DNA from: Candidula unifasciata
Lineage: Eukaryota > Mollusca > Gastropoda > Stylommatophora > Geomitridae
Assembly (NCBI GenBank): GCA_905116865.2
Contig: CAJHNH020008459.1
Coordinates: 169,501-233,500 of the forward strand
Direction: 5' to 3'
DNA: 64,000 nt
Under the pieces are notes generated by a model. That model saw only the letters and a list, made by a program, of their open reading frames with translations, ran no database searches and was not told the DNA's origin. How positions within the stretch are numbered: position 1 is the stretch's first letter; each line of letters starts with the position of its first letter. The position numbers were made by a program, and so were the translations under genes. This document shows, one piece after another, positions 31,985 to 43,257 of this stretch.

Positions 31985-32160
31985 CAACATAAAAATCGAA
32001 AGCTATAGTTACCGTGCCGGGAATTGAACCTGTCACCTCCAGACGGCGTGTGCGCCTCGCTATGGATACAGGTGCACTCATAACATGGTCAACTAGGCAC
32101 CACCTCTGTAACACAACATAGCACTATCATCTGGAAAGACGAAAAGGCCATTAACAATGT
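31985..32160 (-). repeat. tRNA-like repeat head
   Basis: 'gtgccgggaattgaacctgt' is a minus-strand box-B-like sequence. The right end 'agcactatcatctggaaaga' pairs with text at 31165-31190. Probably a tRNA-derived SINE fragment. Confidence 0.35.
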
Positions 32161-32219
32161 TAGACTTCAATTCTTTTTCAAACTCTCTACTTTCCCTCCT
32201 GATTTTTTAAACTGACAGG

Positions 32220-32592
32220 ACAGACGGACGGACTTTCTATCCCACCAGGATATCACACAAGCGATAAAGACCAGATGACACAAAGTGCCACCGTGTGGCA
32301 GAAAAGCCTTTCTATCCCACCAGGACATCACACAAGCGATAAAGACCCGATGACACAAAGTGCCACCATGTGGCAGAAAAGCCTTTCTACCCCACCAGGA
32401 CATCACACAAGCGATGAAGACCAGATGACACAAAGTGCCACCGTGTGGATGAGAATCACCGTGGAGAGGCACCAGAAACAGCGTTCAGCCAATGTGCCAT
32501 ATTTATGGCCTGGCTAAATTGTGGCCTCTGGAAAGAGCCAGGGTGGGGCTTCAAATAACGAAAAATGTCGTCCTAAAAAGGACGGAAGTTGT
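32220..32592 (-). repeat. SINE F copy with a triplicated 75-bp segment
   Basis: The segment 'tttctatcccaccaggacat' to 'gtgtggcagaaaagcc' occurs at 32234, 32309 and 32384 (period 75), then the remainder of SINE F to 'aaggacggaagttgtaatta'. Single in all other copies. Confidence 0.8.
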
Positions 32593-32599
32593 AATTAGC

Positions 32600-33190
32600 T
32601 GACAGGAGGCTGTTGTGGTGTTTTAAATAGCTGTCTCAACAGAAAAGCCTTCGACAAGCATTGGTTCTATAACGCTCTCGTTCAGTTAGCTGTTGGCGAC
32701 TGGTCAGTCACAACATTTAGTAATGTCAGTTAGGTGAATCAGGAAGAGCCTTGGCTGTTTTACGCTGCTCTGGGAGACTTCTTATCTGTGTTACTGATTA
32801 AACAGCTCAACAGTCAATATAGCTGAAATTGTTTTCTATTTAAATTCTGTAAAATCGTTTCTAACAACGCTTTGGCGCATAGAAAGATATCTCTGTCAAC
32901 TAAATAAAATCTCATAAGAGACATAAATTGTCACGTTTAATCAGCATCCCCGAAAGGGGAGCTTTTGGTTATAACTATGACTGTGTTTATTTGCGCCATA
33001 TAGTATGGTTTCACACTTCTCGCCCCAAGTGACCCTGAAACTCTTGCAGTGTTGATGCAATTAAAAAAAACCGACCCAAATACTATCACGACTAGAGACG
33101 AAGTCGTCTACCGTTGAGCAGAGGGGCAACCCGTCTCTTTTTTTTTTTTTTTTTTTTTGCGTTCGCTCTATTTCAGTTAGCCACGTTCAA
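32600..33190. other. Unassigned stretch with a T-run
   Basis: No coding exon or known repeat could be recognised. A pure T-run lies at 33138-33158. Part could be 5' flank of TAB1 or LYRM1, but nothing in the bases shows that. Confidence 0.25.
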
Positions 33191-33193
33191 CCT

Positions 33194-33800
33194 TTGACTA
33201 TGGAGGCAGTCTCGTCCTTGTCAATCATCATTATCATCATCATCATCATCGCCATCATCATCATCATGTGCTCTGCCAACTGGCGTAGGCTCATGCGTCT
33301 CCAGAGGTCACGATCCCTGGTTGTCTGGAACAGCTCTGTTGGTGATATTCCTCGATTGTTTCAGCCCATCCAGCATCACTCTCTTGGTCTGACTCTTCCC
33401 CTTTTTCCACTGATCTTTCCAGTTGTCAAGATGTTCTCCGATGTCTCACTTCTCATTATGTGGCCAAAGAACAGTGTTTGTCTCTTTCTTATTGTTGTGC
33501 ATAGATATCTACTTTTATTAGCTTCTTTCAAACAATCGTTGGTAGTTACTCTGGTCGAAAAGGTATTCGTAACATTCGTCTCAGAAACCACATCTCTGTT
33601 GCTTCCAAATTCTTCATAATTTGTTAACTGACATTCCAAGATTCGCTGCTTGTCAATATCGGTTATAAATATGGCAACAAATTGTGCTGCAATTACATTG
33701 CGTAGTATCAGATGCTTTATTTTATGTCTTCCGTGTCCATCTGGCCGGCTAGGTCGTGCCCTCTCATTGTGCAGGTTTGGATCTGTCACCTCCTTCTGTG
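33194..33800 (-). pseudogene. LINE ORF2 C-terminal fragment
   Basis: The minus-strand reading includes DVVSETNVTNTFSTRVTTND, then RKRQTLFFGHIMRSETSENI and GKISGKRGRVRPRE. It ends in an ATG/GAT microsatellite at 33225-33270. A standard LINE C-terminus; defective. Confidence 0.65.
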
Positions 33801-33829
33801 TGTTTGAGGCTTCAGCCCCAATGAAATGG

Positions 33830-34940
33830 GATGAGAAGTGCCCACTACAAAAAGGGCTAGTGAATGAACATCGAACTGGGGCGAATAGTGCTCATTACGA
33901 GAAGACTGGTGAAAGAACATCGAACTGGGGCGAGTAGCGCTCACTATAAGAAGACTGGCAAACGAACATCGAACTGGGGCTAGCAATGCTCGCTACAAGA
34001 ATGCTAGCGAGCAGTACTCCCTACAAGAAGACTGGTGAACGAACATAGAACTGTGGCAAGAAGTGCTTACTACAAGAAGGCCAGTGAACGAACATCAAAC
34101 TTGGGCGAGTAGTGCTCACTATAAGAAGACAGGTGAACGAACATCGAACCTGGGCGAACAGTGCTCACTACAGGAAGACTGGTAAACCAGCAATTAACTA
34201 GGGCGACTGGTGCTCAATACACGAGGTGAACGAACATCGAAGTGGAGCGAGTAGTGTTAAATATAAGAAGACAGGTAAAAAAACATCGAAATTAGGCCAG
34301 AAGTGCTCACTACAAGAAGACTGGCGAAACGGCAGTGAACTGGGGCGAGCAATGCTCACCACAAGAAGAATGGTGAACCAACATCGAACTGGTACGGGCA
34401 ATGCTCACTACAATAAAATTTGTGAAACAGCAATGAACTGGTGCGAGCAGTGCTCACTACAAGAAGACTGGTGAACGAACATCTAACTGGAGCAAGTAGT
34501 GCTTACTACAAGAACTCTGGTAAACGAACATCGAAATGAATCGAGCAGAGCTCACTCAAAGAATACTGGTGAACGAACATTGAAATGGGGCGAGCAGAGC
34601 TTACTACAGGAAGGCTGGTGAACTAACATCAAACTGAGGCGAGAAGTACTCACTACAACAAGACTGGCGAGCAGTGTTTACTACAAGAAGGTTGGTGAAC
34701 GAACATCAAACTGCAACCATCAGTGCTCACAACAAGAAGACTGGTGAACCAACACCGAACTGGGGCCAGCAGTACTCATTAAACGAATACTGGTGAACTG
34801 CATCGAACTTCGGCAAGCTGTGCTTAGTACAGAAAGGCTAGTAAACGAACATCAAACTGGAGCAAGAGTTGCTCACTACATGGAGGCTGGCGAACGAACA
34901 TCGAACTGGAGCGAGCAGTGCTAACTACAAGAAGGCAACC
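33830..34940. repeat. 49-bp minisatellite, about 22 copies
   Basis: Unit 'gtgctcactacaagaagact' plus 'ggtgaacgaacatcgaactg' plus 'gggcgagca', considerably diverged, with some copies truncated. Not coding. It is followed by (GAA)n at 34990-35060. Confidence 0.88.
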
Positions 34941-35445
34941 TAACAGAAATGAACACCAGCTTGTACAAGACATTGGAAATAAAGCGCATAAACAAGAAGA
35001 AGAAGAAGAAGGAGGAGGAGGCAGACGAAGAAGAAGAAGAAAAAGAAGAAGAAGAGGAAGGATATGAGCAAAATGAAGGAAGAGTAAGGTGAAAATCCAG
35101 TTTAAAACAAAGGGTCGCCCTGAAGAGGATTAGATTAAATGATCCGTTCGGCAGACAAGCTTAGTGGCCAATACGCCTTACCTATAGATAACAGAGAACC
35201 TTTTAAACATCCTCACCCCCCCCCTCCTGTGGGTGGGTTCTGTATAAAGCATTTGGAACCTTTAATTGAGATTTCAGATTTCTGGACGTCACATCAACAG
35301 GATGTATAACAGATACCCCGTTCAGCTTGCAAAGAAGTTATAATTGTGGCACCCGTAACGGCTACACAAGGATGGGTACCTGGAGTTCTGTGTCGATGAG
35401 GATCTAACCTGCTGACTTTCTGAAGTGTGCGCGCATGAGTGTGCC

Positions 35446-35520
35446 GCCCTCCCCCCCCCCCCCCCCCCCCCACCCCCCCCCCCCCCCCCCCCCCCACCCC
35501 CCCCCCCCCCCCCCCCCACC
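35446..35520. repeat. Poly-C tract
   Basis: About 70 C with single A interruptions. Such tracts can form i-motif/G-quadruplex DNA and are prone to sequencing length error. The open frames of Pro or Gly across it are artefacts. 35060-35445 and 35520-36080 hold no gene I can support. Confidence 0.95.
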
Positions 35521-36082
35521 CAACACCCCTCCCCCTTTTCTTTCAGACTGCTCCCCGAAGGTTTGACACCATGTGAAGAAAAAAAAATTCCCAATTTGGA
35601 TGGCAGATCAACAGTGCCTGAGACTTTCACACCTTGAGATTAGAGAATCTGGTGCTGGTAACAAAACAGCAAGACAATCTCAAATACCCCGTTCAACCTC
35701 AAAAGAAGCTACAATTAGGTCAGCATTAGTGAATGTACCCTTTAAGTGTAACTTGCAGGGTTTCACTACAGATTGTATAATCGACTTATGTCCTCATTTA
35801 AGGGAGGCTATCCTAAAAATGTTTAAAGCTAAGAGTTATAGGCGACTACGATCCGAACATTTCGTTACCAGGCAAGGTAACCTCTACACATGATAGCAAG
35901 CACTTCCATACGTTTGTTACTGAATTTCATGTAAGTGTGGATACTCTACTGTGAATAGCAACTGTTTGACTAGATGGTTAAAAGTAATCACTCTTACTTA
36001 CGATAGGATACTAAATTAGTAAAAGAAACACTTCTACATCGAGTCTTGTCTACTAGTACTATCCTTCTCCGGAAAAAAGTTC

Positions 36083-36440
36083 TGGTTGGTCGTCCACTTT
36101 TGACTTCTGGACTGTTTTAGAGTTTTACCGCAAGAAGACCCACAAACCCAAGGATCTCCGACAGAAGAACTAGGGCCATTAACCGGGCTCTCACACCATA
36201 CAAGTTGTCTCTGAAGGGCAAGAAAGAGCTGAGGAAGCAGCGACTTTACCCTCTGAGGAAATATGCTGTCAAAGAATAAATGTTACCATTAAAATAACAC
36301 ATTTTTAAATGAGAGAAAAAATTTACGGGTAACTAGTATTGTTCCAGAATTTGAGTGTTGCGTGCACATCGTGTTACATGTCTGGTTTATTTGTATGCTT
36401 TCTGTTGATTCCAGTTGTCTACAGCCAGTTTAAACACTAA
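36083..36440 (-). repeat. SINE A copy split by an RPL35 retrocopy
   Basis: 36083-36118 has SINE A text ('ggtcgtccacttttgacttc', 'tggactgttt') and 36345-36420 resumes with 'ttgttccagaatttgagtgt', 'tgcgtgcacatcg'. Together they form one minus-strand SINE A interrupted by the RPL35 fragment. Confidence 0.6.
36120..36279 (+). pseudogene. RPL35: RPL35 (ribosomal protein eL29-type uL29 family member L35) 3' retrocopy
   Basis: The first frame reads EFYRKKTHKPKDLRQK then hits TAG. After a 2-base deletion the sense resumes with RAINRALTPYKLSLKGKKEL, then RKQRLYPLRKYAVKE and stop. Human RPL35 ends RKERLYPLRKYAVKA and has KPLDLRPKKTRAMRRRL, so identity is clear. Only the C-terminal ~50 residues remain. 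It is frameshifted and nested in SINE A, which points to a 5'-truncated retroposed copy. No long A tail remains. Confidence 0.88.
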
Positions 36441-36632
36441 AAAAAAAAAAACACACACACAGTTCTCAGCTAAACTCCAAATAATGGTCCCAAATTATTG
36501 AGGCCGGAAATATACCCTAACAGAGCCTCAGTCATATGTAAATTCAGGATTTTTTTTTTCAGTGAATAAACTGCGCAAAAGTAGGATTAATTGCACACGA
36601 AAATTTGGCAGATTGCAACAATAGATCTGATA

Positions 36633-36994
36633 GGGCTATCCTATGACAGGGCCTCAGTCATATGTAAATTGCAGACCTTTTCCCGGCAGTTATACCACCA
36701 CGTCTGAGAGTATTCCCCACGCGGCTATGTGCAGCGCAGAAGGGGCTAAACTAGATGGCTGGGACTCACGAGCATCAGCTACCGCTTCTCCTGCAGCTTC
36801 CTCCATTTTATTTGCTCGTGAGTACCAGCCATCTAGTTTAGCCCCTTCCTCGCTGCGCTTAGCGGCTCCGGCGATACTCTTGGAGGTGGCGGTATAGTCG
36901 CCGGAAAAAAGTCTGCAATTTACATATGACTAAGGCCATGTCAGCGTATTTTTCCGGCGTCGATAATTTAGGACCGTTCTTAGGAGGATAGCCC
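36633..36994. mobile_element. Fold-back element with ~150-bp arms
   Basis: The left arm (36633-36774) and right arm (36813-36994) are inverted copies: GGGCTATCCT ends, CAGTCATATGTAAATTGCAG, and GGGGCTAAACTAGATGGCTG near the loop. The loop is about 40 bases. Partial left-arm text also lies at 36520-36550. No protein. Confidence 0.8.
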
Positions 36995-37448
36995 AGTTCT
37001 TATTTCCATGCTTTTACATAAACATCTTTACCATAAAATATTTACAAATTAGCAAAATTACCATCATCGACCTTTGAACTAAAATATGTCCCTCTCAGAT
37101 CAGCATTTAAAATCATGACAGCATTTGTGTTGAAAGCTGTGGTTGGGGCGGCGAGGTAAGGGGTATATACACACCCCCACTCTACTTTCAGTACTAAAAA
37201 GTTGTTATTTGTGTGTGAATTAAAAGAAGTACATACTACAAAGTCGTTCAACAGAGAACACTGTGTAACACAAGTTGTTAAATTAATAATTCACTACCAA
37301 GGGTTAATTTACTATCTGTCTGCGACAGACAAGAGCAAGAACATTAGATTATCTTTGGCAAAACCAAGAAATGTATAGTGAGCTTTTTAGTGCTGAAAGA
37401 GGTAAAAAATAAATACAAGTAGACCATATTTTTATTCCATGGTAATTA
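36995..37448. other. Unassigned AT-rich stretch
   Basis: No splice-flanked coding text or known repeat. It could contain untranslated exons of LYRM1, but this cannot be shown from the bases. Confidence 0.25.
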
Positions 37449-38142
37449 TTAACTCTTTGAGTCCCAGGGGGTTTAGCTTTAGAGGCCCAAGGGGTGGTAA
37501 TGCATTTTTTTTTTATTTCACAAGTGTAACACATTAAAGCAGACCATACTAATTCAATTGCTACGTTACACACACATATTATACATCAAAGTGACCAAGG
37601 ATTGTTGAGAAATAATCACAAATTAATATGAACCACTTAGTAATGTATAAGTAAAATATAAACTCAATCTATACATTAGATTCTGTTCCAGAGAATCTTT
37701 TGAAGCATCATAACAGAGCACCATTATTTGGTAAAGAAAACTGACTTCCAAAACAATAAGTATCTTCACACAATACAAAGTTTATCTAACACTCAATTTG
37801 CCTGTAATTTTGTAGCTATGTACCTAAATAATAAGGGGAATAGCACTAGAAATAACTGACACTGAAGAAAATCGTCTTTTTAGTAATGTTTATTCTATTT
37901 GTGTCAGCTGACTTTGCTATTGTTTAACCCTTCGCGTGAGGTGAAGTACACATGAAACCCACGTTTCTAATTGAGCACGCTTAATATCAGACACAATTAA
38001 CTCTCTAGGAAGTTGAAATTGCGCGGTCTGCATTTTATAACTGGTCCGTGGTAGATTAAAAACCTTCACTTGTTACACGTCGATTGGGCCGCTCTGTTGA
38101 AACAAAAAAGCGTGATGCGTTTCCTGGGACTCAAAGAGTTAA
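37449..38142. mobile_element. 694-bp TTAA-flanked MITE
   Basis: TTAA at 37449-37452 and 38139-38142; inverted ends CTCTTTGAGTCCCAGG and CCTGGGACTCAAAGAG. TTAA duplication suggests piggyBac-like mobilisation. Relatives at 9282 and 16940 differ in length. Confidence 0.78.
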
Positions 38143-38195
38143 TATTTTTATTATTTTTAAAAACATTATTCAGTTAAGATTTTATAGTTTAAACC

Positions 38196-38392
38196 AGTAA
38201 TTCTCAAACTGTGCGCCAAGGTGCCCCAGGGAACTGCGACCTCTTCACAGGGGCGCCGCGAAATATTGCAAAAAGCTTCATAATTAATTTAACCAAGAAA
38301 CCAATAGTCATACTTTTACTTGGGGTAGGGCGCTGTGGAAAAATTTGTAATTGAAAAAAGTGCCTCAACTAAGACAAGTTTGGGAAACATTG
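38196..38392. mobile_element. hAT-type MITE just upstream of LYRM1
   Basis: Ends CAGTAATTCTCAAACTGTG and AAGTTTGGGAAACATTG. Flanks gtttaaac (38188-38195) and gttcaaac (38393-38400) are an 8-bp duplication with one change. It ends 60 bp before the splice acceptor of the first LYRM1 coding exon. Confidence 0.85.
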
Positions 38393-38451
38393 GTTCAAAC
38401 TGTAAAATCTGACACCAATATATGTTTTCTTTAACTGATGTCTTTATTCAG

Positions 38452-38643
38452 TTTAGAGGAAATTCAATGTGGCATACACTTGTGATGTCTGGCATTTACC
38501 GCTACCAAGTGCTTTCCCTTTACAAACAAATCCTGCGTCTGGCAAAGTCATGGACAGCATCGAGTGGACAACTGCGTGACACAGAACAAGAAAGAACATA
38601 CATAATAGCTGAGGCACAAGTGCTATTCAGGAAAAACATGCAT
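38452..38643 (+). CDS. LYRM1: LYRM1 exon 1 (first coding)
   Basis: Follows the acceptor TCTTTATTCAG and ends ...RKNMH before GTATGT. It carries the LYR-type helix, the KSW block and the invariant F of LFRKN. The bases before the ATG are 5' UTR, so an upstream non-coding exon must exist. Confidence 0.9.
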
Positions 38644-41600
38644 GTATGTATGATTCACACATATGGATGAATGAGATAGAAATCATAGTCTTTATTGTTG
38701 GAGTATTAGAATAAATCAGTATATTTTTTTTACTGAATCCATTTATTGCCCATTGTAGGACTCAGTCAGTTAAACAGATTTTGAATATTTAGCCTCAATG
38801 TATCCTTTCGTCCTTTTTAGGACGGAATTTTTTATTTGAAGCCCCACCCTGGCTTTTGCCAGGGGCTGCAATATAGGCAGACCATATATGTGGCCAATTG
38901 TCTGAACGCGGTTTCTGTGACCTCTCCACGGTGATCCTCATCCACATGGTGGCACTTTGTGTCATCAGGTGTTTATCGCTTGTGTGATGTCCTGGTGGGG
39001 TAGAAAGTCAATATTTAGGCTCAGAAGTGGACAACAGTGGTGACTGCACAAAAGAAAAAGACTAGCTTTAGCATTACAAAGACTAAACAGTATGAAGAAC
39101 CTATGACACAGCACCTGAAAGCAAGTTAAAGTAAACATTCTGAGATCATACATCTAGGTTTAGGTTTAGACAACGGAACAACATCATGGCACAAGGGTGG
39201 TAACCCATAAGTGCCCTGTTCTACTTTTAACTCAAATCTGAGTCCGAAGAATCTCAGTGCAGTGCACAAACTACATAGCACTGGCGAGGATCCTGAAATA
39301 CTTTAGGTAGATTTGTTAGGCTACAATTTTTTTATTTCCAACTGCCAAGGGATTTTTTATGTGCGCAACAATACACACAGGTGTCTGATCTTACTACCCA
39401 GAGACCAGGGGAATTTACTAGAAGTCCACCTGAAACAATCTTAACCTTCACCGGGGCCTGAACCTGGGACCTCCAGCACTTGAGGCCGACGCCATGCCTC
39501 GAGACTTGAGATCATACATCTTTCCAGTGGTAACTTATGGATGTGAGTCAGGGACTCTTACTCATTCAGTGAAGAAACACATCAGAGCTTTTGAACAGTA
39601 ATGTTATTAAAAAAAAAAATTCTTAGAATACCATGGACCATGTATTATGTATCATTTATCTTTCTGTATGTGGCGTCCATGGCTTTGGCATTGCGAGTCC
39701 GACTCGTAATTCCAACGTACCTCTATCGCTGTGTTGATTTTTATCATGGTATGGGATGTCGCAGGTCGACCCAGCCTAAAATGGGTACCAGGATGCATGT
39801 CCTTGGGAAGTAAAGACGGCCGGTGTAATGCTGACCACAGTACACACCTAGTGCCGATTGGTCTGTAAAAATATGGGTGCTCTATCCATATACCCGATGC
39901 ACCTTAAGGTGTGAGAAAAGGGTCTTTACTTTACTTTTTCTTTCTGTATAGGAAACAAATGAAGAAAGAATCAAAGAGTATATCAGGGAAGCAGAAACAA
40001 GAATAGGACTAGGTAAGTTAATGGTGCTGTATTGATCAGCACCTGTATTAGAAATAGTTGGTCCTTTTTGCTCTGTTTTACTGTAAAATGTGGCAGGCAA
40101 TGGCAAATATGAACATTCCATACATTTTAAAAGAATTTGATGACTGAATAATAAAGTAAATCAGTTCACATATTCAAAGCAAATCCTAATGTTATAGTTC
40201 ATTATAACATATAACAGCAAGCAGGGTTTATAGAAGATAAATAACAGAGACTAATTTGCTTGAGAATAAAGGATTGTGGCATTAACAGATTCCAACCAAA
40301 TTCATAAAAAGCACTAGAGACCAGGTGATGTTGATTAAAAATCTTTAATGACAGTGAGTAGTATGAATTTTCAAGAGAAAGTATATTGTAAAAGCTTAAT
40401 TTAATATAGATTAGTCTTTTGTGTTATCAGGTATTTTGTGATTCAAATAATACTCTTTAGATTCATAGCTGTATAATTTTCTGTGAATACTGGCATTTCT
40501 TCTTCTTCTTCACAAAAAGACACGTATGCATGCTGGAGAACATTGGTCGAGGAGAGGAGTGGGCCAGAGTATTAGAGGAAAAGTATGACCTGTGTAGGGT
40601 TATGATCATCACATTGGGCCGGAAGTGCAGAGAGTGGCCAGAGGTGGAAGTCCAACAGTTGATTCACAACAATTTACGCCCAGGTAAATGACAGGTGATT
40701 ATCTATACAGATGGTTCTATGGTGAGAGGAAAGAAAAGTGCCTAGGGGTTCGTAGCAAAAGTAAATGGAAAATCTTTAATGCAAGACAGTCTAGCATACG
40801 AAACCACATCTAGCATGAGAATGGAGGTGGAAGCGGTAACTACAGCTCTCCGGTGGCTACAGAACAAGATGCATATACATGTAATTGTAACAGACTCTGA
40901 AAGCATGCTGAGAAAGGTGAAGACAGGGATGCTTCGAACAGAATGGCAATCTACACTGGGAAGGTCACGGGTAGTGAGCAAATTTTGGATCTTTTCTCCA
41001 GGCAATGCTTGCATGGTGGGTATTGACCAGGCAGAAGATTGGCTGGATCTGCACCACTAGGTGGTGAATTGATACATGACAAGGAAGATGCGGTCAATGC
41101 CCTTTGGGAACAAGCAACGGAATCAGTAGAGAAAGAAGATTATTATGGCCTGGAGAGAATGAGACACCTGGGTGTAACCAGAGGGTCTGGCCGGCTCACT
41201 ACACTCAGAGGAAAGGCAAGATGAACATATAATCAGACTGATCGGTATCATCAGTATTGGAAATCTGTGCTGGCTGCTCAAGATGCGGACGAAGCATGCA
41301 TGGGAATGCTCCGAGTGCTGTGATGTCAATTCTTGGCTCAACCCAACTCAACTCTTCTTCTTCTTCTTTTCCGACTACTTCTTTTTCTTATTCATCCTCC
41401 TCCTTCTCCAATTACCTCAGTAACTTGCTTGGGGGAGATGCACTCTTTCTAATCTACTGTGTAAGTGGGTCTTCATTTCTCTAAGATTGTTCCTAATGCC
41501 ATCATTCTGTTTTTAGCGTACTTTTCCCCTGGCTCTGTATGCTCTTTTTATGTTTCCATTGTTACTGTTTGCTGTAGTTGGTACCATTTGACCTCTTGCA

Positions 41601-43218
41601 TTTTAATGAATTGTAAAACTGACAATAAAAAAAGCAATAGTTAAGATAGGACAGTAAAATAAACACATCTGCTAACATTGTAAATGCTATTCAGTAGTTT
41701 GTTTTTACATTGTATTGTTTATCATAAGTTTATCTTGTATTGTTTATTATAAATTTTTTATCTTTTACTGTTCACAGCGAAACATTATGGAAACCCCTAC
41801 CCTCGAATGGTAATATAATTAATTTGTCTGTTGTTTTGACCAAAAATTGATTGTTGGAAAAAATGTCACAGTTTTATGGGAAGTTTTGTTTGATTGTTCT
41901 CACATTTTGTTTGCATCATTTATCCTTTCTGTCCATTTGAGCATGTCTGATGAGTGCACGTACATTCATGTACAAATATTTATATGTCAAAATTGTCTCA
42001 AACAAAGTGATCAGTTCACTGGATGACCAACACAGTTGTTGTTTATCTTCTAGTATTAATGGCATTTTTCTAATCAGTGCAGTTAATAAAATGATTTCAC
42101 ACTCATCATCATCAAACATCAGGTCTTTAACAGGATGTAGCTCTTGTCACAGAACAACTGAAAATCTCTCTTTCTCTAGCCAGCTCTCCAGCCCTATGTG
42201 CTTCGTAGCCAGTGCATCTATAATGTCTTGTATCCACATTCACAAAGGTCTGTCTCTGCCTTAATTTCTGGAAACTACCCTCTGTCACAGTTCTCTCCAG
42301 GCCACCATGATGAATAAAATGGCCTAAATACCTCTGCTTTCAGGGCAGGATGCTGTGCCTGAGCCAGTTCTCCCCAGTGCTCAGACCATGTAAGATGTCA
42401 GTGATTTTCTTCTTCTTGGCCCATGGTATTAGAAGAATTGTTCTTATTTCACAGTGACAGTCTTGAAACTGAAATAATTTGGCTTTATTATACGTCAAGG
42501 TATCTTAGCAAGAACAGTAATGGAAGACATGGTTCAGTAAGAAAGTGCTGGGGTTGACCAATGTGAAGATGGACACAGGGCATTAAAGACATAAAATTAA
42601 CAGAACAGGGAAACTAGTGGAAGGTCAGGAGTTTCTAGTAGGCTGTGATAAGAGAAACATTCTTCCAAGGGCAGCATAGCTGTGTCTCTTGCAGAATAGG
42701 CAGATTTTTAAATTATTTTTTAAATAGCAGGAATCATAAACCAAAATTTCATGTGTAGGTTCCATCGTCTTCTTTTCCCTACTCCTGGAATGCCTCACGG
42801 CGTCAGAGCAGGAAGAGATCTCTGGACGGGCCCTTCTGTTCGCTTCATATAAAGTACTTTTCAATGTCTCTTGATATTTCTGTGGCCCATCTTCTGCCCT
42901 TTTTTATTTGGGGGGTTTGGAGGCGGGAGATAGACCCACTGATTACCTAATAAGCGTATCTTAAAAAGTGACCAATTAGGGGCTTTTCCCCCTAAGTTTG
43001 GGCGCATCTGCCTGAGATGTGAGGAACCGACATACAAATATGTAGATCTGTAAAATGGATTTGCACGTAAAGTTCAAGTTCTGGAACAAGGCTAAAGTCC
43101 AGAAGTGGATGAACAGTCAGAACTTTTGCTGGAGTTTACAGATGGTGAATGCTAAAAAGAAGAATATAAACCTTAAGAATCCAACAAGAAAGTCACTTAG
43201 AAGAAAAAAAATGCTGCC

Positions 43219-43257
<39 letters not shown>

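Noticed and set aside
33003..33130. Possible LTR or SINE near 33.0 kb
   Set aside because: No paired copy, primer-binding site or inverted ends were found.
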